From: Bacteroidales bacterium UBA3764
Lineage (GTDB): Bacteria; Bacteroidota; Bacteroidia; Bacteroidales; UBA932
Assembly: GCA_002371115.1 (NCBI GenBank)
Contig: DFFY01000005.1
Coordinates: forward strand, 1-10,957
Length of the DNA stretch: 10,957 nt
Direction: 5' to 3'
Part shown: in pieces, positions 1-5,817 of the stretch
Position numbering within the stretch: the stretch's first letter is position 1
Layout: every line of letters begins with the position of its first letter
Translations under genes and position numbers: made by a program
The notes under the pieces: generated by a model
What the model saw: only the letters and a program-made list of their open reading frames with translations
What the model was told of the DNA's origin: nothing
Databases searched by the model: none

Positions 1-186
1 GATTCTTTCAACATCGACCATCGTGTTCGCCAGTTCTTCCGGAAGCATATAAACACCATTCTTGATCCTAATGACATCACCGGATTTGATACCTTTGTTG
101 ATCCCATAGTAAGCCCGGGGCTCACGTAGCTCATGGGTCCGTATCGTTCCTCCGCTTGCAGAAATGTCTTGATAAAACTTTGTCAT
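1..186 (-). CDS. AbiEi-like type IV antitoxin, N-terminal part (partial)
   Basis: Only the first 62 codons are present; the gene runs off the left edge of the window. The ATG at 186-184 opens a frame beginning MTKFYQDISASGGTIRTHEL, followed by a basic helix-turn region and the segment SGDVIRIKNGVYMLPEEL. A short helical winged-helix region ending in 'x-x-I-x-x-G-V-Y-x-L' is typical of the N-terminal domain of AbiEi-family antitoxins and related transcriptional regulators. In that family this domain binds DNA and represses its own operon, while the C-terminal domain neutralises the nucleotidyltransferase toxin AbiEii. The C-terminal half and any toxin would lie beyond base 1, so it cannot be seen whether a complete system exists. 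A -7 promoter box and an inverted repeat lie just upstream. The surrounding sequence is A+T-richer than the rest of the window and carries a second toxin relic, which suggests accessory DNA. It could instead be another small winged-helix regulator. Confidence 0.65.
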   Translation of the reverse strand, partial: MTKFYQDISASGGTIRTHELREPRAYYGINKGIKSGDVIRIKNGVYMLPEELANTMVDVERI

Positions 187-203
187 AGGCACATAATTCA
201 CGA

Positions 204-211
204 CAAATATA
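204..211 (-). promoter_or_regulatory. Candidate Bacteroidetes -7 promoter box for the AbiEi-like gene
   Basis: Read on the minus strand the bases are TATATTTG, a match to the Bacteroidetes -7 consensus TAnnTTTG, 17 nt upstream of the ATG at 186. No clear TTG-type -33 element is seen at the expected distance, although the upstream DNA is A+T-rich. Confidence 0.45.
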
Positions 212-235
212 CGGCTAATTTTTGAAACAGCCGTA
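210..235. promoter_or_regulatory. Inverted repeat over the AbiEi-like promoter (candidate operator)
   Basis: TACGGCT (210-216) and AGCCGTA (229-235) are perfect 7-bp inverted arms separated by 12 nt. The left arm overlaps the end of the minus-strand -7 box, and the repeat fills the spacer up to the -33 region. AbiEi antitoxins are known to repress their own promoters by binding inverted repeats, so an operator is a reasonable inference. On the plus strand the same repeat is followed by a T run (236-242), so it could also work as a weak plus-strand terminator, but no plus-strand gene lies before it. Confidence 0.35.
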
Positions 236-346
236 GTTTTTTGATTATTTTTTTAATGCATCAAGGATGAAAATGACCTTCGGATACGAAGATACTCGGA
301 AAAGGTGACCGAATCTAACGGCCCTTGTCTGTCCAAAATGGAGAGA

Positions 347-589
347 CTATTTGTCTTCGTAGTGTCCGTATGCGGACAGGACATCCACTTTTACGATAGT
401 CTCTTCTATTTCATATACCAATCTATGCTTCTGGGAGATGCGCCTGGACCATTGGCCCGCTCTGCCTCCGGAGAGGGGCTCAGGCTTTCCTGTCCCAGTT
501 CTGGGGTGTTCCTGAAGTTCCGTCAGTAACTTGCCTGCTTTTTTGAAAGCGGCAGAACAACCAAAACTGACCGAAAAATCTATCTGGTT
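347..589 (-). pseudogene. YoeB/Txe-family toxin relic, 5'-truncated
   Basis: The minus-strand frame ending with TAG at 349-347 encodes a recognisable YoeB/Txe mRNA interferase from about base 550 downward. The segments KLLTELQEHPRTGTGKPEPL, QWSRRISQKHRLVYEI and SAYGHYEDK match the family pattern GKPEPL...WSRRI...HRLVYE...HY. The family's catalytic Glu, Arg, His and Tyr (Glu46, Arg65, His83, Tyr84 in E. coli YoeB) therefore appear to be kept. The frame is open back to an in-frame TAG at 592-590 but has no ATG, GTG or TTG, and the roughly 20 N-terminal residues normally preceding this part are not recognisable in any of the three frames. No YefM/Phd-type antitoxin is visible upstream, where it would normally sit. 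YoeB is a ribosome-dependent endoribonuclease neutralised by its antitoxin; a toxin end without antitoxin and without a start is best read as a decayed locus. Confidence 0.75.
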
Positions 590-649
590 CTAGAGGGTCT
601 TAAGAATAATGTAACTTTGAGAGTTAGATAAATCAGAATTGGGCTGGGG

Positions 650-737
650 TGCGGTTAGCTGGTCGGAATTTTACCAGCTAACCGCAAAAAAGCCCGTTTT
701 TGCGGTTAGGTGGTCAAAAAATTTCCAACTAACCGCA
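650..737. repeat. Two REP-like 37-bp palindromic units, four alternating copies of TGCGGTTAG-TGG
   Basis: Unit 1 (650-686) has perfect 14-bp arms: TGCGGTTAGCTGGT (650-663) and its complement (673-686), with a 9-nt loop. Unit 2 (701-737) has the same length: TGCGGTTAGGTGG (701-713) and its complement (725-737) with one mismatch and an 11-nt loop. The loops differ in sequence although the arms are nearly the same, so selection or mobility acts on the arms. The units are 51 nt apart start to start. The linker is also palindromic: 678-690 (CTAACCGCAAAAA) pairs perfectly with 697-709 around a 6-nt loop, giving a third hairpin that excludes the other two. This resembles clustered REP/BIME elements; no transposase gene is in the window. 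Confidence 0.7.
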
Positions 738-777
738 CTGTGAATATGTGCTAAATTCCAATTCGGTCTCCCGGTTC

Positions 778-803
778 TTTGGTCAGGAAAAAAAGTGACC
801 AAA
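778..803. repeat. 8-bp inverted repeat with A-rich loop
   Basis: TTTGGTCA (778-785) and TGACCAAA (796-803) are perfect arms around a 10-nt A-rich loop. On the minus strand the loop reads as a T-rich tract. The GGTC/GACC core recurs at 661-664 and 712-715 in the palindromic units and at 807-810, so this may belong to the same repeat cluster. No function is shown. Confidence 0.4.
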
Positions 804-836
804 TGCGACCATATTTGGGGAATACAAAAAACAAGA

Positions 837-872
837 CTTTGTAAAGCGCCTGAAAATCAGTAGCTTACAAAG
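837..872 (-). terminator. Nested hairpin, possible terminator of the minus-strand operon
   Basis: CTTTGTAA (837-844) pairs with TTACAAAG (865-872), extended by GC/GC after one bulged A. Inside, CTGA (850-853) and TCAG (857-860) close an AAA triloop, so almost the whole 36 nt folds into one rod. On the minus strand it lies about 130 nt past the stop of the last operon gene and is followed by a T-rich stretch (TCTTGTTTTTTG). That order fits a factor-independent terminator, though the stem is not G+C-rich and the distance is long. A recombination or MITE-type terminal palindrome is an alternative. Confidence 0.4.
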
Positions 873-1000
873 ATGAAGGCCGAAGGCCGACCCAGGGGGG
901 GGCTGGGGGATTAAATCGCCCCACCGCCTCAATGGCCGTGTACAGCTTGTTGCGGGACAGGAACTTTAAATAAGGAACTCCGGGCCAAGGTTGCCCTGGT

Positions 1001-2383
1001 TTATTCCACCGGGAAGTTGAAGTAGCGGTCTGTGAAGGGCTCGTCGCTTAAGGTGAAGTGCCACCACTCGGTGTCCAGGGGCTTGAAGCCGTGGCGGAGC
1101 ATGGCGGCGCGGAGTATCATCCGGTTGGCAAACTGTTCCGGGGTAATGCTGCGGCCCGCGGGACTCTTGGCATTGTCTCCGGTGTATTCCCCGCTTTCCG
1201 GGTTGCCGCAGAAGTCCGGATGGCTTTCCGGGCCGAACCAGTCAAAGGTGCCGCCCATGTCCACTTCCTTCTCCGTGCGCATGTCAAACAGCGTCAAATC
1301 CACCGTGGAGCCGCGTGTGTGGCCGCTTTTGGCCATGATGTACTCCTGGTCGAAGAGCACGCCCTTGTCCAGATCCGGATAGAAGTACGGTTTCATGCGG
1401 GTGTCGGGAAGACTGGCGGCCCAGCGGACAAAATGGTCCACGCCGCACTGCGGACGGTAGGCGTCGTAAATTTTGAGCCGATATCCCTGCGCCTTTACGT
1501 CGTCACTGACCGCCTTCAAGGCCTCCGCAGCCTCCCTGGTGAGCAGCGCTGTAGGGGCCTTGTAGCCGTCAATGCGCTCACCCACAAAGTTATACGTTCC
1601 AAAATAGCGGATTTCCAGAATGACGTCCGGCACAACATCCGTCACGGACACAAAGTAATCCCTGCCGATAGAAAGGCGCTGGAACTCCTCCCGGGCCGCA
1701 GCCAGGTCGGCCTGGAATTCCGGGCTGGTCTGCAGGGTGGAAAAGCCGATGGCGGCCCCTGCTCGGGTGATATCCACGTCGCTCTGCCAATGGCAGCCGG
1801 CGATGACACGGCTTTCGCCGCACTCCCAGGCGCGGGCGTAGATGGCTTCTGCTGCGTCCGGATTCACGGCAGCCAATACCAGTGCCGACAGCCACGCGCG
1901 GAGCGTATGGCCGGAAGGATAACTGCCCTCCCCGCGGAGCTCATCGTCTTCGCCGGTAAGCGTACGCTCCTTGAAATACTCAAAGGGACGAATCCGGTGA
2001 TAATGGGCCTTGGGCGCAACCCGCATGGGGCTTACCGTGGCAAGGCTGCGCACCGCCACATTCCAGATGGCCGGTGTGGCTTCTGCCGACAGGGGCATCC
2101 CGAAGGGAACCTCCAGGATAGCCATGAGGGCCTCGTCGGTCCAGCCGGCGTCCTGAATGGCCATGGCGGCCCTTTCCGCGTTTTTCCGCTGCTGCTTGCC
2201 CCATTTGTAGCGCTGCTTATCGTATTGGAACGCAGGCGAGTCCATAGCCGGCGGCGCCGGAAGGCACTGGATGAGGTCCGGCATCTGGTCCACGGTAAAA
2301 TACGGTTGTTGGGCGGAGGCCACCATGCCGCCCCAGAGGATAAGGATGGCCGATAACAGCCAAAGTTGATTTATCTTACGCAT
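1001..2383 (-). CDS. Exported fusion: class A acid phosphatase (PAP2) + VanX-type D-Ala-D-Ala dipeptidase
   Basis: Start taken as the ATG at 2383 (460 aa), preceded by AAGGAA; an in-frame TTG five codons upstream is less likely. Residues 1-24 are a signal peptide (MRKINQLW...MVASA), placing the protein in the periplasm. Residues ~25-240 are a class A non-specific acid phosphatase: the full signature K-x6-RP (K125, R132), PSGH (156-159) and SR-x5-H-x3-D (S191/R192, H198, D202) is present. Residues ~243-460 are a peptidase M15D domain of the VanX type: DAYRP (Arg310), SGHTRGSTVD (Zn ligands H355, D362) and EWWH (catalytic E439, ligand H442), ending in a VanX-like YFNFPV. VanX-type enzymes cleave D-Ala-D-Ala; the phosphatase family hydrolyses phosphomonoesters. 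Both active sites look complete. It is the last gene of a five-gene operon, 20 nt after the histidine phosphatase gene. Whether it gives vancomycin tolerance or only salvages D-Ala is unknown; no other van gene is present. Confidence 0.9.
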   Translation of the reverse strand: MRKINQLWLLSAILILWGGMVASAQQPYFTVDQMPDLIQCLPAPPAMDSPAFQYDKQRYKWGKQQRKNAERAAMAIQDAGWTDEALMAILEVPFGMPLSAEATPAIWNVAVRSLATVSPMRVAPKAHYHRIRPFEYFKERTLTGEDDELRGEGSYPSGHTLRAWLSALVLAAVNPDAAEAIYARAWECGESRVIAGCHWQSDVDITRAGAAIGFSTLQTSPEFQADLAAAREEFQRLSIGRDYFVSVTDVVPDVILEIRYFGTYNFVGERIDGYKAPTALLTREAAEALKAVSDDVKAQGYRLKIYDAYRPQCGVDHFVRWAASLPDTRMKPYFYPDLDKGVLFDQEYIMAKSGHTRGSTVDLTLFDMRTEKEVDMGGTFDWFGPESHPDFCGNPESGEYTGDNAKSPAGRSITPEQFANRMILRAAMLRHGFKPLDTEWWHFTLSDEPFTDRYFNFPVE

Positions 2384-2403
2384 GACAATTTCCTTCAACT
2401 CGA

Positions 2404-3720
2404 TTATAATGACAGGTCGTTCACGGATTCCATCTCCGAGGGCTTGGGCCAGTGGGCGTAGAGCCAGGCTTTCACGGCCTCCCAGGAGTAGTACGGGCCG
2501 CCTTCCAGTTCCAGGATGGGCGTTTCACACTCGTTCAGCAGCGGTTTCACCAGCACGTCCCCTTTCTTGTTTTTGTAGAAGATGAGCTGGATGTTGGCGG
2601 CAAAAGGCGTGTAGCGCCAGCCGGGCCAGTACAGGCACTCTTTGGTGGTCATGCGCTCGGCGATGCCTTTCAGTCCCAGGCGGGAACCCAGGGCCAGCAG
2701 GTGATAGTCGTGGCCGAAACGGAGGTCGGCGGCCGTTTCTCCGGTGGCGATGGCGGCATCGGCCCGTTCAATGATATCTACAATGAGGGGATCCACCGAA
2801 GGCATGCGGTCGTCTCCGTATTCTATGGAGTTGCATTGGCGCAGGTAGAAGCTGAGCACGTGAATCTGATTGTACGCCAAGAGGTCGTCGTCCGTGAACA
2901 GGCGGAACAGGTGGTCGCCAAGCTCGAAGGCGGCACAGCCCAGCGCCATGTCAAAGGTTTGCTGCATGAAGTCCTTGGTGCTGCCGGTTACGGAAGGGTC
3001 TGTGCGCAGGAATATGCGGCGCTGGAAATCCAGTGTGTCGGGGGTGTGCGCTTTCCGGCGTTGGCGAAGGAGGGCCTTCACCTCTTTGGTGACGGGCTTC
3101 GGGGAGTCGGTGCTCAGAATTTTCATGAGTTCCTCGCCGGTGTCCCAGCTTATCTCCAGGTCGCCCTGCCGGCTCAGCAGCTCCCCGGTGAAAGCCGTCA
3201 TGCTCACCAGCACGCGGGGCACGATGCTGGAGCGGGCCGTCACTTTTTTGCTTCCCTTTTTAAATACGCGCGCGTAGTGACTGTACATGCGTCCGGCTAT
3301 TTGGCGGTGCTCCTGAACCCCGAGCGGAGTCAGGCGCCCGTCCATGTTGTCGTGCAGGGCAATGAGCCGGTCGATGGTCTCTTTGGTGCGCAGGCCCTCT
3401 TCCGTGAGCAGGCCGGCTTCGGCGGCCCGCTGGTACTTGGCCTGGATTTCCGCATAGTCCTTTTCGGCCCAGTTGCTGCGGGTGCCGTGGCGCCCGTAAT
3501 GGCTGATATAGAAAGGCTTATATCCCTTGGGCGCAGGTGTTTGCGGTCCTGGGAGATACTCATACGGGTCCATGTTCATGCCTACGCGGTACAGGCGCTC
3601 GTGGAAATCTTGCAGCAAGGTTTCCTTTTTCGGAAAATCCTTGGCCCGGAGCGGGATGTCCTGTGCGTACAGGCATGCGCAGAGGGCAAGCAGAAGAAGG
3701 GAGAAGGTAAATTTTTTCAT
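2404..3720 (-). CDS. Periplasmic histidine-type acid phosphatase (clade 2)
   Basis: 438 aa from the ATG at 3720. A start ten codons upstream would lie inside the preceding gene, whereas MKKFTFSLLLLALCACLYAQ is a clear signal peptide. The segment FYISHYGRHGTRS carries the histidine phosphatase motif RHGxR (His78 forms the phospho-enzyme). A further conserved Arg stands in the segment TARSSIVPRVLVSM (about residues 161-174), and LRFGHDYHLLAL supplies the C-terminal His-Asp proton donor (H337/D338). Length and motif order fit branch 2 of the superfamily (acid phosphatases, phytases, MINPP-like). The HD rather than HAE motif argues for an acid phosphatase or phytase over a MINPP. The Cys pair in the signal (LCAC) could be a poor lipobox. 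The start is 5 nt after the symporter stop, so the two are likely co-translated. The substrate is not evident; phosphate release from sugar phosphates or phytate is an inference from the family. Confidence 0.85.
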   Translation of the reverse strand: MKKFTFSLLLLALCACLYAQDIPLRAKDFPKKETLLQDFHERLYRVGMNMDPYEYLPGPQTPAPKGYKPFYISHYGRHGTRSNWAEKDYAEIQAKYQRAAEAGLLTEEGLRTKETIDRLIALHDNMDGRLTPLGVQEHRQIAGRMYSHYARVFKKGSKKVTARSSIVPRVLVSMTAFTGELLSRQGDLEISWDTGEELMKILSTDSPKPVTKEVKALLRQRRKAHTPDTLDFQRRIFLRTDPSVTGSTKDFMQQTFDMALGCAAFELGDHLFRLFTDDDLLAYNQIHVLSFYLRQCNSIEYGDDRMPSVDPLIVDIIERADAAIATGETAADLRFGHDYHLLALGSRLGLKGIAERMTTKECLYWPGWRYTPFAANIQLIFYKNKKGDVLVKPLLNECETPILELEGGPYYSWEAVKAWLYAHWPKPSEMESVNDLSL

Positions 3721-3725
3721 GTCCG

Positions 3726-5036
3726 TTATTTTTTGCGGATTAGGCAGCAAAGGCCCATAATGGTGAAGGCTGCATTGATCAACAGCAGCTCATAGCTAAA
3801 GTGGTAGCCGCCCAGCCAGCGCACGGAGTTCAGGTCCAGCACCAGGCACAGCAGGGGAGAAAGTACGGCCACAAGGGGAACCCATGCGTCCCGCACCGGC
3901 GCCTTGCAGCACAGGCCGAAGGTGAACAGGCCCAGGATGGGTCCATAGGTATAGCTGGCCAGGCGGTACACGGCGTCTATTACGGAGGTGCTGTTGAGGG
4001 CGTTGAACACCAGGATGCAGACTGTCATGAGAACGGCCATTCCCGTGTGAATCCAGCTGCGGTGACGGTCTTTCCCACCCAGAATGTCGATGGTAAACGA
4101 CGTAGTTAAGGAGGTCAACGCACTTCCGCCAGCCGGAAAGCCCGCCATCACCAGCCCCACCACAAACGACGTGGCCACCAGCCCGGAAGCCGGCAGCAGA
4201 CCGCTCCAGGCCACCGTTGGGAACAGGGTGTCGCCTTTGGCCGGTAGGCCGTGCAGGGACGCGAACTGATACAGATATACCCCCAGGAATAGGAACAGGG
4301 TGATGGTGACAATTTGCAGGAGCACGCTTACGATGAGGTTCTTCTGCGAGTCCCTCACGCTCTTGCAGGCCAGGGTGCGCTGCATCATGTCCTGGTCCAT
4401 GCCTGTCATGGCCACTACGGTGAACAGGCCCCCCAGGAGCTGTTTCCAGAAATACTGCGGATGGTTCACGTCGTCAAAATAGAACACCCGCATGAGCGAA
4501 GTGTCCGGCCGGCCTACCTCCCGGGCGATAAGCACCAGGCAAAGGATGACCGCCACCAGCATGGACAGCGTTTTCACAATGTCCAGGCCGATGACCGCTT
4601 TTACGCCGCCGCGTACGGTGTACAGCCATTCCAGCAGCATCACCGCAAGCACCGTCACCCAGAAGGGAATGCCCGCCGGACCGGCCAGCAGCAGCTGCAG
4701 GGTGGCAATCATCAGGAACAGGCGCACGGCCGCTCCGAGGATTTTGGAGATGAAGAAAAACCACGCACCCGTCTTGTGGGAAGCCGTCCCGAAGCGCTGT
4801 TCCAGGTACTGATATACGGAAACTACATTGAGGCGGAAATACAGCGGCGTGAGCACGAAGGCAATCACCAGGTAGCCCAGGAAAAAGCCCACGCACATTT
4901 GCAGGTAACCAAAGCCGATGTTGCCTACCATGCCCGGAACCGACACGAACGTGACGCCAGACAGGCAACTGCCAATCATGGCGATAGCCACCTTCCACCA
5001 GGCGGTGGACCGGGTCGCGTAAAAATCTTTAGCCAT
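3726..5036 (-). CDS. Sodium:solute symporter (SSS family), lacking the usual first helix
   Basis: 436 aa, very hydrophobic, with about twelve membrane segments. Family marks: WWKVAIAMIGSCLSGVTFVS followed by VPGM (residues 14-36, the broken helix 1 of the LeuT-type core), SVYQYLEQRFG (73-83), TGMDQDMMQRTLACKS (211-226), and GGSALTSLTTSFTID (303-317) near the Na2 ion site. Most members begin with an extra helix followed by a stretch like N-x-x-F-F-x-G-R-x-S-x-W. Here the protein starts at MAKDFYATRSTAWW, so that helix and about 30 residues are missing, and an in-frame TAA lies three codons before the ATG. The transport core is complete, so function is possible. The ATG overlaps the end of the LytTR gene by 8 nt. 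SSS carriers move sugars, amino acids, sialic acids or vitamins with Na+; the substrate cannot be read from sequence. The periplasmic phosphatases and dipeptidase encoded downstream suggest it imports one of their products. Confidence 0.85.
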   Translation of the reverse strand: MAKDFYATRSTAWWKVAIAMIGSCLSGVTFVSVPGMVGNIGFGYLQMCVGFFLGYLVIAFVLTPLYFRLNVVSVYQYLEQRFGTASHKTGAWFFFISKILGAAVRLFLMIATLQLLLAGPAGIPFWVTVLAVMLLEWLYTVRGGVKAVIGLDIVKTLSMLVAVILCLVLIAREVGRPDTSLMRVFYFDDVNHPQYFWKQLLGGLFTVVAMTGMDQDMMQRTLACKSVRDSQKNLIVSVLLQIVTITLFLFLGVYLYQFASLHGLPAKGDTLFPTVAWSGLLPASGLVATSFVVGLVMAGFPAGGSALTSLTTSFTIDILGGKDRHRSWIHTGMAVLMTVCILVFNALNSTSVIDAVYRLASYTYGPILGLFTFGLCCKAPVRDAWVPLVAVLSPLLCLVLDLNSVRWLGGYHFSYELLLINAAFTIMGLCCLIRKK

Positions 5037-5814
5037 TGTTCTTTAAACTGTCTTTATAGGCACGGCCCACCGGCAGCGGCTCCTCCAGCCCCATGAGCTT
5101 GACCGCCACCGTAGAGCGCTTTTCTATGCGCCACAGCGGGACTATATAGGAGCGGTGGATGCGCACGAAGGCTCCCTCCGGCAGCAGGGGCAGTACGTCC
5201 TTCAGCGGAATCTTGGACACAATGTCCTCCCGGTGGTCCAGATGAAAACAGGCGTAGTTGTTGCGTCCTTCAATATATTGAATGGCCGATACCGGGATGT
5301 GCTGGGTCTTGTATCCCGCTTTCACCTGGATTTCCTCGCCGGTTTCCGCTTCCGCACGCCGGCTCTCCAATGCTTCGCGGGCGTTGTCCACGGCCTTTTC
5401 CACTTCTTTGGCTTCCTGCAAATCTTTTATTTGGGCCTGCAGAAGACCGGTGGGCAGTCCATAGGATAGCACGGCGATGAGCAGAATCCACATGGCCCGC
5501 TGGTGCAGGGCCAGCGTGACCCCGTCCGTCGCGGTTTCCGGAAAGTCCACCTGCGTGAGGGTCATCAGGAAGGTGACGGAAACCAGAAGAAACAGGACGG
5601 TGCCCGCATTGATGACTCCCCGCCATCCCAAATTCAGTTGCGGCCCCAGGAAACGGCGGCACAGCAGCCACACGGCGTACAGCCAGATGGCGTACGACAG
5701 CACATACCCCGGGTGCCACTGGAGCCACTCGGCAACCGGGAAAAGGAACATCATCCCCGGCAGCAGCAAGGCGCCGAAGATGATGTCCAGAATGAGACCG
5801 GTTTTCGCGGTCAT
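5029..5814 (-). CDS. Membrane-anchored LytTR-family transcriptional regulator
   Basis: 261 aa. Four hydrophobic helices (about 5-27, 36-53, 66-86, 105-125) are followed by a charged, helical linker likely to form a coiled coil (125-158) and then a LytTR DNA-binding domain (162-259). The latter is recognised from VSAIQYIEGRNNYACFHL, the conserved FVRIHRSYIV (217-225) and LPVGRAYKDSL (247-257). LytTR domains bind direct repeats in promoters. Here the domain is fused directly to a membrane part with no receiver domain, so the protein would act as a one-component membrane regulator rather than a two-component response regulator. It starts 3 nt after the stop of the OmpA-like gene and overlaps the symporter start, so it most likely controls its own operon. 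The signal it senses is not visible. A LytTR protein is clear; its regulon is inference. Confidence 0.85.
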   Translation of the reverse strand: MTAKTGLILDIIFGALLLPGMMFLFPVAEWLQWHPGYVLSYAIWLYAVWLLCRRFLGPQLNLGWRGVINAGTVLFLLVSVTFLMTLTQVDFPETATDGVTLALHQRAMWILLIAVLSYGLPTGLLQAQIKDLQEAKEVEKAVDNAREALESRRAEAETGEEIQVKAGYKTQHIPVSAIQYIEGRNNYACFHLDHREDIVSKIPLKDVLPLLPEGAFVRIHRSYIVPLWRIEKRSTVAVKLMGLEEPLPVGRAYKDSLKNNG

Positions 5815-5817
5815 TAA

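Larger units (their letters stand above)
590..1000. other. Gene-free, repeat-rich intergenic stretch
   Basis: No convincing coding region is present here in any frame. The stretch holds a series of inverted repeats (650-686, 678-709, 701-737, 778-803, 837-872), a short direct repeat GGCCGAAGGCCGA near 878-890, and two G runs of 8 and 5 bases near 895-909. The left part is A+T-rich and the part beyond about 875 is G+C-rich like the operon that follows. It reads as the boundary between an accessory patch and the chromosomal operon. Confidence 0.6.

Noticed and set aside
278..291. Small inverted repeat CTTCG-GATA-CGAAG, considered as a terminator for the toxin relic
   Set aside because: Five-bp arms and no clear T tract on the relevant strand; too weak to call.
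305..529. 74-codon plus-strand frame starting with GTG
   Set aside because: It lies opposite the YoeB-like frame, has no family-like sequence and no plausible ribosome-binding site; it is a shadow of the relic.
650..737. CRISPR-like array
   Set aside because: Only two units, each itself a palindrome with variable loop and a short palindromic linker; there are no spacer-sized unique segments and no cas genes.
895..909. G runs of 8 and 5 as a phase-variable tract or G-quadruplex
   Set aside because: The runs lie outside any gene or recognised promoter and only two tracts are present; no functional link can be supported.
865..1003. Open minus-strand frame overlapping the end of the fusion gene, containing LKFLSRNKLYTAIEAVGR, which could be read as a frameshifted C-terminal extension or gene remnant
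   Set aside because: The fusion gene already ends in a VanX-like YFNFPVE, the frame has no start codon, and the rest is Pro-rich and runs through the G runs. I do not recognise a family, so it is not called.
1058..2356. Long plus-strand open frames antiparallel to the minus-strand operon (also at 2452-3795 and 5974-7401)
   Set aside because: They mirror the codon structure of well-supported minus-strand genes in GC-rich DNA and show no family motifs.
1001..2383. Vancomycin-resistance vanX as part of a van cluster
   Set aside because: No vanA/vanH ligase or dehydrogenase and no VanRS pair are present; the domain is exported and fused to a phosphatase, so a resistance call is not supported.
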